Assembly: GCF_030704205.1 (NCBI RefSeq)
Contig: NZ_CP131913.1
Span: forward strand, 1,178,001 to 1,242,000
Length of the DNA stretch: 64,000 nucleotides
Origin: Halomonas alkalicola
GTDB taxonomy: Bacteria > Pseudomonadota > Gammaproteobacteria > Pseudomonadales > Halomonadaceae
Direction: 5' to 3'
Shown: piece by piece, positions 8,938 to 18,385 of the stretch
Layout: each line of letters opens with the position of its first letter
Numbering within the stretch: the first letter of the stretch is position 1
The notes under the pieces: model-generated
Databases searched by the model: none
What the model was told of the DNA's origin: nothing
Seen by the model: only the letters and a program-made list of their open reading frames with translations
Translations under genes and position numbers: made by a program

Positions 8938-9011
8938 GGCGAAGAATAGTGGCGCCATTGCTCCCCTCACAAACGATGATTTCTAGCACGAGCCATGAAC
9001 AGGATTAGGTC

Positions 9012-9947
9012 ATGAGACGCCCTCACCTGCCCCTCAATGCCCTGCGCGCCTTCGAGGCCTCGGCCCGCCTGCTGAGCTTTACCCGGGCCGGTGACGAACT
9101 CAACGTGACCCAGGCCGCAGTCAGCCATCAGGTCAAGCGGCTGGAGCTGCAGTTGGGCGTAGCGCTCTTCAAGCGCCTTCCGCGGGGCCTGATGGTCACC
9201 GCCGAGGGCGAAGCGCTGCTCCCGGTGCTGCGCGATGCCTTCGACCGCATGGCCGAGATGCTGGAGCGGCTGGAGAACGGCCAGGTACGGGAGATCCTGA
9301 TGGTGGGGGCGGTGGGCACCTTCGCCGTGGGCTGGCTGCTGCCACGGCTGGGCGGATTCCAGGCGCGCTTCCCGCTGCTCGAGGTGCGTCTGTCGACCCA
9401 CAATAACCGGGTCGACATGCTTGCCGAAGGGCTGGACTACGCCATCCGCTTCGGTGATGGCGCCTGGCATGCCTGCGAATCCGAGCGGCTGTTCGAGGCG
9501 CCGCTCTCGCCCCTCTGCACGGCGCGACTCGCCGAGTCGATGAGCAGTCCCGCCAGCCTGCTCCAGCACACGCTGCTGCGCTCCTATCGGGATAACGAGT
9601 GGCCCAGCTGGTTCGCCGCCGCGGGCATACAGCGGCCTCCTCCGCTACTGCAAGGGATCACCTTCGACTCCTCGCTGGCGATGATGGAGGCCGCCACCCA
9701 GGGGGGCGGGGTGGCGCTGGCACCGCCGCGGATGTTCGAGCGCCAGCTCGCCTCGGGCAGCATCGTCCAGCCGTTTGCCGCCACGACCTCGCTGGGCAGC
9801 TACTGGCTGACCCGCCAGGTATCGCGACCGGTGACCCCGGCGCTGGCGGCATTTCGCGACTGGCTCCATGAGGCCGCATGGCAGGCCTACGGAACCGCCG
9901 GTGAGACGCCTCCCCCGGCCGGATCCAGCAGCATGACCGGGGATTAG
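9012..9947 (+). CDS. ampR: AmpR-like LysR-type transcriptional regulator
   Basis: A 311-residue LysR-type regulator. An N-terminal helix-turn-helix (LPLNALRAFEASARLLSFTRAG) is followed by an effector domain very close to AmpR: STHNNRVDMLAEGLDYAIRF, APLSPLC, LLRSYRDNEWPSWF, TFDSSLAMMEAA and IVQPFAATTSLGSYWLTR all have direct counterparts in enterobacterial AmpR. AmpR is a repressor that becomes an activator when it binds anhydro-muropeptides released by beta-lactams. It is divergent from the OXA gene, the standard AmpR arrangement. The related GcvA group is the main alternative, but the effector-domain match and the neighbour favour AmpR. Confidence 0.88.
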   Translation: MRRPHLPLNALRAFEASARLLSFTRAGDELNVTQAAVSHQVKRLELQLGVALFKRLPRGLMVTAEGEALLPVLRDAFDRMAEMLERLENGQVREILMVGAVGTFAVGWLLPRLGGFQARFPLLEVRLSTHNNRVDMLAEGLDYAIRFGDGAWHACESERLFEAPLSPLCTARLAESMSSPASLLQHTLLRSYRDNEWPSWFAAAGIQRPPPLLQGITFDSSLAMMEAATQGGGVALAPPRMFERQLASGSIVQPFAATTSLGSYWLTRQVSRPVTPALAAFRDWLHEAAWQAYGTAGETPPPAGSSSMTGD

Positions 9948-10030
9948 CCCTCAACCTGGTTTGCAAATCCCTCACACTGGCATAGCCTCGTGGCTTCGCC
10001 CTGCATGCCGGGAAGGGAGCCCAGCCGTTC

Positions 10031-11326
10031 ATGTTGACGCTGATTCATACCGCCGACTGGCACCTTGGCCAGACGTTCCACGGCCAGGAGCGCCACGCCG
10101 AGCACCGCGCCTTTCTCGCCTGGCTGCTCGACACCCTGGCCGCGCGCCAGGCCGACGCCCTGCTGGTCGCCGGCGACATCTTCGACGTGGTCAACCCCTC
10201 GCTTGCCGCCCAGGAGCTGCTCTACGACTTCATCGTCTCCGCCCACGAGCGGCTGCCGCGGCTGGATATCGTACTGATCGCCGGCAACCACGACAGCGGC
10301 AACCGCATAGAGCTGCCCGCCCCGCTGATGCGCCGGCTGCGCACCCACGCCCTGGGGCGGGTGAGCTGGCTCGACGACGGCCGCCTCGATGCCGAGCGCC
10401 TGCTGGTGCCGCTCACCGACGCCGCCGGCGAGACCCTCGCCTGGTGCCTGGCGCTGCCCTTCCTGCGCCCCGCCGAAGTGACCGGCGCGGCGCTGGCAAG
10501 CCGCGACGACGACAGCGGGCCCGGCGACGCCGCCGACGCGAATGACTACGTGGCCGGTATCACCCGGGTGCATCGCCAGCTGATCGCCGCCGCCGAGGCG
10601 CGCCGCGAACCGGGCCAGGCACTGGTGGCCATGAGCCACGCACACCTGCACGGCGCGGCGGTCTCCGAGGCCAGCGAACGGCCCATCGTGATCGGCGGCG
10701 AGGAGTCGATCTCCGCCGCCCTCTTTCCCCCGGCCATCGCCTACGTGGCACTGGGCCACCTGCACCGCGCCCAGCAGGTGGGCGAGGCGCGCATCCGCTA
10801 CAGCGGCAGCCCCCTGCCGCTGGACTTCAGCGAGGTGGCCTACCCCCACCAGGTGGTGGAGGTGACCCTGGACGGCGAGTCGCTGGCCGAGGCCACGGCG
10901 ATCCCGGTACCGCGCCCCGTGGCCATGCATCGTATTGGCCCCGGCCCCATCGATAGCGTGCTGGCCGAGCTCGAGGCCCTGGAGGACGACCCGGCGCTGC
11001 CGAAGGAGCGCTGGCCCTGGCTGGAGGTGCGGGTCGCGCTCGAGGCCCCCCTCCCCGACCTGCGCGCCCGGGTGGAGACCGCACTCAAGGACAAGGCGGT
11101 GCGCCTGCTGCGCCTGGAGCGCCGCCTGCCCACCGTCGAGGGAGACGCCGCCGCGGCCCGGGTCGACCTGGAGAGCCTGGGCCCGCGCAGGCTCTTCGAG
11201 CGCACCTGGGAGGCGCGCTGGGGCGAGCCGCCGGGCGACGACGTGCTGGCCGACTTCGACCGCCTGCGCCAGGAGGTGCTGGACGCCGACGACAGCGAGG
11301 CGAGTGGCCGGGAGGCGCGGCCATGA
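10031..11326 (+). CDS. sbcD: Exonuclease subunit SbcD (Mre11-like)
   Basis: A 431-residue metallophosphoesterase nuclease. Metal-binding motifs are visible in order: DWHLG at residues 9-13, GDIFD near 49, AGNHDSGN near 84-91 and SHAHLHG near 200. With SbcC it forms a nuclease that opens and degrades DNA hairpins and protein-blocked ends. It overlaps sbcC by 4 bases (ATGA), the usual coupled arrangement. The C-terminal ~100 residues correspond to the SbcC-binding region of the family. Confidence 0.96.
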   Translation: MLTLIHTADWHLGQTFHGQERHAEHRAFLAWLLDTLAARQADALLVAGDIFDVVNPSLAAQELLYDFIVSAHERLPRLDIVLIAGNHDSGNRIELPAPLMRRLRTHALGRVSWLDDGRLDAERLLVPLTDAAGETLAWCLALPFLRPAEVTGAALASRDDDSGPGDAADANDYVAGITRVHRQLIAAAEARREPGQALVAMSHAHLHGAAVSEASERPIVIGGEESISAALFPPAIAYVALGHLHRAQQVGEARIRYSGSPLPLDFSEVAYPHQVVEVTLDGESLAEATAIPVPRPVAMHRIGPGPIDSVLAELEALEDDPALPKERWPWLEVRVALEAPLPDLRARVETALKDKAVRLLRLERRLPTVEGDAAAARVDLESLGPRRLFERTWEARWGEPPGDDVLADFDRLRQEVLDADDSEASGREARP

Positions 11327-14300
11327 AGATCCTTGCCCTGCGCCTGGAGAACCTGGCCTCGCTGCCGGGGCCCCTCGAGCTCGACTTCACCGCCTCGCCG
11401 CTCAGCGACGCCAGCCTGTTCGCCATCACCGGCCCCACCGGCGCCGGCAAGAGCACCCTTCTCGACGCCCTGTGCCTGGCGCTCTACGGCAGTACCCCGC
11501 GGCTGCGCCAGGCGCCGGCCCGCGACAGCCAGATCGATGACACCCCGGACTCCCGCCTCACCACCAGCGATGCGCGCACCCTGCTGCGCCGCGGCACCGC
11601 CAGCGGCTACGCCGAGGTGGATTTCCTGGGCCGCGACGGACGCCGCTACCGCGCCCGCTGGGCGGTGCGCCGCGCCCGGGAGAAGGCCACCGGCCGCCTG
11701 CAGGCGGCGGAGCAATCGCTCACCGACCTCGACGACGAGCGCCTGCTGACCGCCCAGAAACGTGAGTTCGAGCGCCTGCTGCCGGAGCGCCTGGGGCTCA
11801 CCTTCGACCAGTTCACCCGCGCCGTGCTGCTGGCCCAGAGCGAGTTCGCCGCCTTCCTCCAGGCCGACGACAACGCCAGAAGCGATCTGCTGGAGCGCCT
11901 CACCGGCACCGCCGAGTACTCCGAGATCTCCATGGCCGCCTACCGACGCGCCAGCGAGGCGCGAAAGACGGTGGAGGCCCTGGAGGCGAAGCTTGCCGAC
12001 GACCTGCCCGCCGAGCCCGAAGCCCGTGCAGAGTTCGAGCGTGCCGCCGAGGCCACCCAGCAAGCCCTTACTCACCTGCAGACCCAGGCGGAATCGCTCC
12101 AGGCGACGCGCCGCTGGCACGAGGAGGACGACCGGCGCCACGCGGCCCATGCCGAGGGCCTGGCGCAACAGCAGGCCGCCGAGGCGACCTGGCAGGATCT
12201 CGCCGAGGCCCGCCGCGACCGCGACTGGCGCCGGCTGATCGCCCCCCGGCGGCACGCCCTGGCCCGCCAGGCGGCCCTGCCCGCCGAGCTCGACGCCCTG
12301 GCGGCGACCCGGCGCGAGACCGACGAGGCACTGGCCACCGCCGAGGCCGAGCACAAGGCCGCCGGGCGCGCCCTGGCCGAGGCCGAGCAGGCCCTCACGC
12401 ACGCCGGCGAGGCACGCCAGCGCGCCGAACCGGCCCTTCATGAGGCCCGGGCGCACCAGCACGCCCTCAGCCAGCGCCAGCGCGAGCTGGCCGAGTGCGA
12501 GACCCAGCTCACCCAAGCCCGGGCGCAGGCCGCCAAGCTGAGTGACGACCACCAGCGCGAGCAGGCCGCCCAGCAGAAGCGCCATGAGCAGCAGCGTCAG
12601 TGGCAGGCGGCCCTGGCCGAGCTGCTGGGTGAGCACTCACACCTGGCGGCCGCCCGCCAGGCCGACCAGCAGGCCCACGATCGGGCCGCCGCTCGCACCC
12701 TCGCCCTGGAGGCGCTGGCCAGCCGCTGGCAGGAATACCAGCGTGCCGAAGAGGCGTGCCGCCACCAGGCTCACCAGCAAACGACCGACCGCGAGCGGCG
12801 CGAGCGCCTGCTGGCCGAGGGGCAGACGGCTCGCCAGGCCCTCGACCGGGCCCAGGGCCACCTGGAGAGCGTCACCGCCCTGATCGAGCGCAGCCGCGCC
12901 GTACGCAGCGAGAGCGTGGCCCGGCTGCGCGATGGCCTGCGGGAAGGCGAGCCCTGTCCCGTCTGCGGTGGGCAGGACCACCCCTGGCGCCATCAGCCGC
13001 CGGCCACCCCCGAGGCGGCTCAGCTCGCCGCCCAGGAGGCCGAGGAGGGGCGCCAGCTCGAGTCCGCCCGGCAGGCCCGCGACGATGCCCAGGCCCGGCG
13101 AGATTCCCTGCTGGGCGAGTACCGCGCCCTGGAGGCCGCCCTTGCCCAGGGCGAGCGGACGCTGGCAGGCGCCGAAGTCCGCCTGGCGGAGGCCCGCACG
13201 GCCCTGATGGAGCATCCGCTCCAGGACGAGCTCGACGCCGTGGAGGCGCCGGGCCGGGAGGCCTGGCTGCAGACCCGGCGCCACGAGAGCGAGGCGAGCC
13301 GCCGGCAGGCCCAGCGGACCCTGGAGGCGCTGGCGCGGGCCGAAGCCGAGCTCGCCCCCCTGGAGGAGTCGCTGCGCCAGGGTGAGCTGGCCCTCACTCG
13401 CCTGGAGGGCGATAAGGCCAGGGCCGACCGCGACCTGACGGAACTGGAGCAGCGCCTCCCCGAGCTGCAGCGCCAGCATGACGACACCCTGCGTGCCCTG
13501 CGCGCCCTGCTCGGCGAGCACGCCTCGGCGGAGGCATGGCAGCAGCGACTCGATGCCGCCGAGGCCGAGGCCCGCCAGGCCCGGGACGGCGCGCTGGCCC
13601 TCCGCCACGCCGCCGAACAGGCGCAGCAGCGTCTGGCCCAGCGTCAGGAGCACCTGGCCGAGCGGCTCAACGCCCTGCAGCAGGAGCGCGACGACCTCGC
13701 CCGCGAACTCACCGACTGGCGGACCCAGCACCCCGCGCTGGACGACGCTAACCTGGCGCGATTGCTGGCCCAGGACGACGCCGAGGCCCGGGAGGAGGAG
13801 CGCGAGATAGAGGCGGCCGACCAGGCTCGCCAGCAGGCCGGCGCCGCCCTGGCCGAGCGGCGCCGGGCGCTGCTCGCCCACCGCCGCGACGGGGGGCTGG
13901 GCGAGCAGGCGTCAGGAGAGGATGAGGCCGACGACGAGGCACTGCTGAGCGATCGCACCGCCGAGGCGATCGCCCAGCGACGGGAGGCACTGGCGGCGCG
14001 CCAGGCCGAACTCGCCCCGCGGCTGGCGGCCGCCCAGGGCGAGCGTGACGCCGCCGCCTTCGCGCTGGCCGACGACGACCGCCGCCGTGAGCGCCAGCGG
14101 GCCGGCCAAGGCGAGCTGGAAGCCGCCCAGGCCGAGTACCGCCGCTGGGGCCGGATCAGCGAGCTGATCGGCTCCGCCGACGGCAAGGTGTTCCGGCGCA
14201 TCGCCCAGGCCTACAACCTGGAGCAGCTGCTCGAGCACGCCAATGCCCACCTGGCGGGGCTGACCCGCCGCTACCGCCTGGCGCGGGGCGGATCGCCCTT

Positions 14301-14643
14301 GGGCCTGCTGGTAGTGGATCAGGACATGGGCGATGAGACGCGCTCGGTGCACTCGCTCTCCGGCGGGGAGACCTTCCTGGTCTCCCTGGCGCTCGCTCTG
14401 GGGCTCGCCTCCATGGCCTCCGGCGAGCTCACCATCGAGTCGCTGTTTATCGACGAGGGGTTCGGCAGCCTGGACCCGCAGTCGCTGGCCCTGGCCATGG
14501 AGGCGCTGGACGGCCTGCAGGCGCTGGGCCGCCGGGTGGGGGTAATCTCCCACGTGCAGGAGATGCACGAGCGAATCCCGGTGCAGATAAGGGTGGAGCC
14601 GCTGGGCAACGGTACCAGCCGCGCGCGCATCGTCAGCGCCTGA
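11323..14643 (+). CDS. sbcC: Exonuclease subunit SbcC (Rad50-like ATPase)
   Basis: A 1106-residue SMC-type ATPase. Walker A is GPTGAGKST near residue 36, the zinc hook CPVCGG near 545, the ABC signature LSGGETFLVSLALALG near 1012 and Walker B LFIDEGFGSLD near 1042. Two long Ala/Glu/Arg/Gln-rich coiled coils lie between, which explains the many long shadow frames on both strands here. Partner of SbcD in hairpin and double-strand-end processing in the nucleoid. Confidence 0.96.
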   Translation: MKILALRLENLASLPGPLELDFTASPLSDASLFAITGPTGAGKSTLLDALCLALYGSTPRLRQAPARDSQIDDTPDSRLTTSDARTLLRRGTASGYAEVDFLGRDGRRYRARWAVRRAREKATGRLQAAEQSLTDLDDERLLTAQKREFERLLPERLGLTFDQFTRAVLLAQSEFAAFLQADDNARSDLLERLTGTAEYSEISMAAYRRASEARKTVEALEAKLADDLPAEPEARAEFERAAEATQQALTHLQTQAESLQATRRWHEEDDRRHAAHAEGLAQQQAAEATWQDLAEARRDRDWRRLIAPRRHALARQAALPAELDALAATRRETDEALATAEAEHKAAGRALAEAEQALTHAGEARQRAEPALHEARAHQHALSQRQRELAECETQLTQARAQAAKLSDDHQREQAAQQKRHEQQRQWQAALAELLGEHSHLAAARQADQQAHDRAAARTLALEALASRWQEYQRAEEACRHQAHQQTTDRERRERLLAEGQTARQALDRAQGHLESVTALIERSRAVRSESVARLRDGLREGEPCPVCGGQDHPWRHQPPATPEAAQLAAQEAEEGRQLESARQARDDAQARRDSLLGEYRALEAALAQGERTLAGAEVRLAEARTALMEHPLQDELDAVEAPGREAWLQTRRHESEASRRQAQRTLEALARAEAELAPLEESLRQGELALTRLEGDKARADRDLTELEQRLPELQRQHDDTLRALRALLGEHASAEAWQQRLDAAEAEARQARDGALALRHAAEQAQQRLAQRQEHLAERLNALQQERDDLARELTDWRTQHPALDDANLARLLAQDDAEAREEEREIEAADQARQQAGAALAERRRALLAHRRDGGLGEQASGEDEADDEALLSDRTAEAIAQRREALAARQAELAPRLAAAQGERDAAAFALADDDRRRERQRAGQGELEAAQAEYRRWGRISELIGSADGKVFRRIAQAYNLEQLLEHANAHLAGLTRRYRLARGGSPLGLLVVDQDMGDETRSVHSLSGGETFLVSLALALGLASMASGELTIESLFIDEGFGSLDPQSLALAMEALDGLQALGRRVGVISHVQEMHERIPVQIRVEPLGNGTSRARIVSA

Positions 14644-14649
14644 GAGGCT

Positions 14650-14678
14650 ACCCGGGGGCTCGGTGGTCGCCCCGGGGC
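14650..14678. terminator. GC-rich hairpin between convergent sbcC and pirin genes
   Basis: CCCGGGGGC (14651-14659) faces GCCCCGGGG (14669-14677), pairing except for one mismatch. It lies in the only gap between the two converging genes. No T-run on either side, so the call is tentative. Confidence 0.4.
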
Positions 14679-15623
14679 CTACTCCCTCCAGGGCAGCGGC
14701 GGCGGCATCAGCCGTTCGTCGTCGCTGAAGCCGGCAACGCGGCCGAAGCGCTCGCCGCCGGCTTCCCATTCGCGCTGAGCCTCGACGATCTCCGCCTTGC
14801 TGTGGCCGACGAAGTTCCACCAGATCAGCACCTCCTCGCCCAGCGGCTCGCCGCCGATCAGCAGCACTCGGGCGCCTGCCGGCAGGGCCAGGGTCATCGC
14901 ATCGCGCCCGCGGCCCAGGTAGGCCAGCTCGTCCACGGCGAGCGCCTCCCCTTCCAGGCTCGGCGCGCCCTCCAGGGGCAGCAGGGCGTACTCGAACTCG
15001 GGCCGCAGCGGCAGGGTCAGCGTTGCCTCGCGCTCGACGGCGAGGTCCACCCCCACCAGGGGCGAAAAGGTGAGCGTGGGCGCCTCGCGGCCGGCCAGCT
15101 CACCCACCAGCAGCGTCAGGGTGACGCCCTCCTCCTGCCAGGTCGGCAGCTCGGGGTAGTGGTCGAAGCGCGGCGCGGTATCGCGATAGGCGTGCGGCAG
15201 GGCGATCCACAGCTGGGCCGCATGGAGCTGCGGGTCCTCCGGCAGCGACTGCTCGGTGTGGCTGATGCCGCGCCCGGCGGTCATCAGGTTGACCTGGCCC
15301 GGGCGAATCACCTGCTCGCTGCCGAGGCTGTCGCGATGCAGCACCTCGCCGGCGATCATCCAGGTGAAGGTCTGCAGGCCGATATGGGGGTGCGGACCCA
15401 CCTGCATGCCGCGGCTGTCGCCCTTGAAGACCGCAGGCCCGGCGTGATCCAGGAAGCACCAGGCCCCCACCAGCCGCCGCTGCCGCGAGGGCAGCACCCG
15501 GTGGATGGGAATGCCGCCCACCTCGGCCTTGCGTGCCGGCACATGCTGCACCTGGCGCCGGCCCTCTACCACCGGGCAGTCCAGCGATGACGACGCCGCG
15601 GCGTCCTTGATCTGGTTGCTCAT
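14679..15623 (-). CDS. Pirin family protein (copy 1)
   Basis: A 314-residue bicupin. The N-terminal pirin motif is seen in VGPHPHIGLQTFTWMIAGEVLHRDSLG followed by TAGRGISHTEQS, which supplies the metal-binding His and Glu residues. Bacterial pirins such as YhhW act as quercetinases or redox-sensing proteins in the cytoplasm. The start at 15623 has GAGGAG 8 bases upstream. It lies directly downstream of a glutathionyl-hydroquinone reductase on the same strand; a similar pair of families occurs again near 57-59 kb. Confidence 0.92.
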   Translation of the reverse strand: MSNQIKDAAASSSLDCPVVEGRRQVQHVPARKAEVGGIPIHRVLPSRQRRLVGAWCFLDHAGPAVFKGDSRGMQVGPHPHIGLQTFTWMIAGEVLHRDSLGSEQVIRPGQVNLMTAGRGISHTEQSLPEDPQLHAAQLWIALPHAYRDTAPRFDHYPELPTWQEEGVTLTLLVGELAGREAPTLTFSPLVGVDLAVEREATLTLPLRPEFEYALLPLEGAPSLEGEALAVDELAYLGRGRDAMTLALPAGARVLLIGGEPLGEEVLIWWNFVGHSKAEIVEAQREWEAGGERFGRVAGFSDDERLMPPPLPWRE

Positions 15624-15702
15624 GGGGCGCTCCTCGGGTTCGTGGCCTTCTGACCTCACCATAGCCCGCCGTGGGCTTGCCGTCCGCCGGGATTTCCCGG
15701 GC

Positions 15703-16650
15703 TCAGAGGGCGGCAGGGCCCACGGGCACGATCCCGGTCGGGTTCAGCGCCTTGATGGAGTAGTAGCCCGCCTTGATGTGCTCGAGGTTGACCGTCTCGG
15801 CGATGCCCTCCAGCGCCAGGAGGCGGTGCAGATAGGCGTGCAGGGCCGGCATGTCACTCAGGGTGTTGCGGTTGCACTTGAAGAGCCCGTGGTAGGCCGC
15901 ATCGAAGCGCACCAGGGTCACGAAGAGGCGGATATCGCTTTCGGTCAGTGCCTCGCCGAACAGATAGGAGCGCCCGTCGCCGAGGCGCGCCTCCAGCGCA
16001 TCGAGCCGGGCGAAGACCTTGCCGTAGGCCTCCTCATAGGCCGGCTGGCTGGAGGCGAAGCCGGCCTGGTAGACGCCGTTGTTCAGCTCGGTGTAGATGA
16101 CGTTGTTGAGGGCGTCGATCTCCGCGGCCAGGTGGTCGGGATAGAGGTCCGGTCCCCGGTCGACCAGATGCGAGAAGGCGCCGTTGAGCATGCGCAGGAT
16201 ATCGGCCGACTCGTTGTTGACGAGGGTGTCGGTGTGGGTGTCCCACAGCACCGGCACCGTGGCGCGGCCGCAGACCTCGGGGTCGGCGCGGGTATAGAGC
16301 TCATGCAGGTAGCGGGCGCCGTGATGGGGGTCCTCGTCGGCGCCGGGAAAGCCACCGAACTGCCAGCCCTGGTCGGTGAGGCGCGGGTTGACCACGGTGA
16401 CGCCGATCAGCGCCTCGAGCCCCTTGAGCCGGCGTGCCATCAGGACCCGGGAGGCCCAAGGGCAGATATAGGCGACATAGAGGTGATAGCGCCCGGGCTC
16501 GGCCTTGAAGCCGCCCCTGCCGGTGGGGCCGGGGGTGCCGTCCGGGGTGATCCAGTGGCGGAAGGTCGAGGTCTGGCGAATGAAGCGCCCCTCGTCGTCC
16601 TTCGCCTGAACCGGCTGCCAGTTCTCCTGCCAGATGCCGTTGACCAGCAT
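15703..16650 (-). CDS. Glutathionyl-hydroquinone reductase (YqjG-type, copy 1)
   Basis: A 315-residue Xi-class glutathione transferase. The catalytic Cys lies in the diagnostic CPWASR motif within YHLYVAYICPWASR, followed by the C-terminal helical domain (YLFGEALTESDIRLFVTLVRFD). These enzymes remove glutathione from glutathionyl-hydroquinones and so recycle quinones. Start at 16650 has GGAGGA upstream; the longer frame adds only a poor leader. It stands between pirin and doxX genes, all on the minus strand, in a likely quinone/redox-stress operon. A paralogue lies at 56662-57666. Confidence 0.93.
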   Translation of the reverse strand: MLVNGIWQENWQPVQAKDDEGRFIRQTSTFRHWITPDGTPGPTGRGGFKAEPGRYHLYVAYICPWASRVLMARRLKGLEALIGVTVVNPRLTDQGWQFGGFPGADEDPHHGARYLHELYTRADPEVCGRATVPVLWDTHTDTLVNNESADILRMLNGAFSHLVDRGPDLYPDHLAAEIDALNNVIYTELNNGVYQAGFASSQPAYEEAYGKVFARLDALEARLGDGRSYLFGEALTESDIRLFVTLVRFDAAYHGLFKCNRNTLSDMPALHAYLHRLLALEGIAETVNLEHIKAGYYSIKALNPTGIVPVGPAAL

Positions 16651-16722
16651 GTTGCGTCCTCCAGGTGGTGAGGCACCCGCCGTCATGGGCGGGTGCCGGG
16701 TCGGGTCAGCCGCTTAGTCGGC

Positions 16723-17166
16723 TCAGAACCGCTTCGCGACCAGGCCATCCAGCGAGAATCGGCCGGCGCCCTGAAGGGTGAGCGCCACGGTGGCGGCGAG
16801 CAGGGCCAGGGCGAACTCGTAGCCGCCGTTGGCGATGAACAGACCGTGGCTGATATGCACGCTGAAGATCGCCACCAGCATGGTGAAGGCGGAGACCAGC
16901 GCCGCGGGGCGGGTCAGCAGGCCGAACATCAGTGCCAGGCCGCCGAAGAACTCCGCACCGCCGGCCAGCAGCGCCATCAGCAGGCCGGGTGCCAGCCCGA
17001 TGCTCTCCAGCCACTGCGCGGTGCCCGCCAGGCCATGGCCGCCGAACCAGCCGAAGAGCTTCTGGGCGCCGTGGGCAGCCAGGATCAGGCCAACGGGGAT
17101 GCGCAGGGCCAGGGCGCCGTAGCCGCCGGCGGTATCGAACAGGGATTTCACGAGCTGGGTCTTCAT
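16723..17166 (-). CDS. DoxX family membrane protein
   Basis: A 147-residue protein with four hydrophobic helices (LRIPVGLILAAHGAQKLFGWFGG; APGLLMALLAGGAEFFGGLALMFG; LVSAFTMLVAIFSVHI; FALALLAATVALTL), matching the DoxX/YphA family. DoxX proteins are inner-membrane, often linked to thiol or quinone redox stress. The start at 17166 fits the family N-terminus. It is divergent from a LysR regulator 160 bases away, its probable controller, and is followed by the hydroquinone reductase and pirin genes. Confidence 0.9.
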   Translation of the reverse strand: MKTQLVKSLFDTAGGYGALALRIPVGLILAAHGAQKLFGWFGGHGLAGTAQWLESIGLAPGLLMALLAGGAEFFGGLALMFGLLTRPAALVSAFTMLVAIFSVHISHGLFIANGGYEFALALLAATVALTLQGAGRFSLDGLVAKRF

Positions 17167-17279
17167 GGGGTCTTCCTCATCAGGGTGTCTCGGGGAGCCG
17201 AGGCCGTCTGTGGCCTCGAGCGATGAGGCCACTCTACTCTCGCCAATAAGGCGGAATAAGCGCGAAGACATTGCATGAC

Positions 17280-17304
17280 TATCAATGTAATGTTGATAAT
17301 TATC
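17280..17304. promoter_or_regulatory. LysR-type dyad between doxX and its divergent regulator
   Basis: TATCAA-TGTAATG-TTGATA (17280-17298) is a perfect interrupted inverted repeat overlapping the palindrome GATAATTATC (17295-17304). The block is AT-rich in a GC-rich genome and lies between the divergent genes, so it probably contains the operator and promoter of one or both. Confidence 0.5.
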
Positions 17305-17326
17305 CCCCCTTCCGCAGGAGCCCGCC

Positions 17327-18235
17327 ATGGACCGCCTCGACGCCATGCGCACCTTCGTCACCGTGGTGGCCGAGGGGAGCTTCACTCGGGCCGCCGAGCG
17401 CCTGGCGCTCTCCCCGCAGCTGGTCAGCAAGTATGTCTCGCAGCTGGAAGAGCACCTGGGGGTGCGCCTGCTCAACCGCACCACCCGCCGGCTGCACCTG
17501 ACCGAGGCGGGGGCCGCCTATCGGCAGCGCGCCGAGCAGGTGCTTGCCGAGATCGACGACATGGAGAGCGAGCTCGGCGAGCTGCAGGGCCAGGCCCGCG
17601 GACGGCTGCGCATCAGTGCCCCGGTCTCCTTCGCCATCCGCCACCTGGCACCGCTGATCAACGACTTCCAGCGGGCCCACCCCGCCGTGGATATCGACCT
17701 GCAGCTCAACGACCGCAAGGTGGATATCGTCGAGGAGGGGTTCGACATCGCCCTGCGCATCGGGCGGCTGAAGAGCTCCTCGCTGATCGCCCGGCGCATC
17801 GCGCCCGTACGCCTGGTGCTGTGCGCCTCGCCCGGCTACCTGGCGGCCCACGGCACGCCCGAGCACCCGAGGGAGCTCGCCGGGCACCGCTTCCTGCGCT
17901 ACCGCTACATGGAGGAGAGTCAGGAACCGCTGCTGAAGTGGCTGCCACGCAGCGGCGGCGGAGGAAGAACGGGCGGCGAGCTGACCAGCAACAATGGCGA
18001 CGTGCTGGTGGAGGCCGCCGTGGGCGGGGCCGGCATCGCTCTGCAGCCGACCTTCCTTTGCGGCGACGCCATCCGCCAGGGGCGCCTGGCGATCGTGCTG
18101 CCCGAGCATGAGCCCGAATCGCTCGGGCTCTATGCGGTGTACGCCCACCGCCAGCTGCTGGCCAGCAAGGTGCGCCACTTCGTGGACTTCCTGGAGGGGT
18201 ACTTCGGCGACCCGCCCTACTGGGATCGCTTCTGA
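17327..18235 (+). CDS. LysR-type transcriptional regulator (DoxX-linked)
   Basis: A 302-residue regulator. The N-terminal winged helix is MDRLDAMRTFVTVVAEGSF with AAERLALSPQLVSKYVSQLE; the effector domain is of the CrgA/DhcR-like group (GRLRISAPVSFAIRHLAP, IALRIGRLKSSSLIARRI). GCAGGAG precedes the start. It is divergent from doxX and the pirin/hydroquinone reductase genes, so it likely controls that cluster in response to quinones or electrophiles, as related regulators do; this is inference from position. Confidence 0.9.
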   Translation: MDRLDAMRTFVTVVAEGSFTRAAERLALSPQLVSKYVSQLEEHLGVRLLNRTTRRLHLTEAGAAYRQRAEQVLAEIDDMESELGELQGQARGRLRISAPVSFAIRHLAPLINDFQRAHPAVDIDLQLNDRKVDIVEEGFDIALRIGRLKSSSLIARRIAPVRLVLCASPGYLAAHGTPEHPRELAGHRFLRYRYMEESQEPLLKWLPRSGGGGRTGGELTSNNGDVLVEAAVGGAGIALQPTFLCGDAIRQGRLAIVLPEHEPESLGLYAVYAHRQLLASKVRHFVDFLEGYFGDPPYWDRF

Positions 18236-18385
18236 GGCGGGGCCACCCCCGCTCTTGCCATCACCCGCACGCCGCTGGTGCTCAGGGGCCAAATGCGAAG
18301 GGTGACCGGCGGGGCCCGGCTCTGGTTAGATGACACTCTGACGAGGCCCTCACCGCCCTCCCCCACTGCCATCCGGAGCCCGCCC

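Noticed and set aside
10840..14820. Several long minus-strand frames across sbcD/sbcC
   Set aside because: They mirror the coiled-coil codons of SbcC (Leu/Gly/Gln-rich) and have no protein features.
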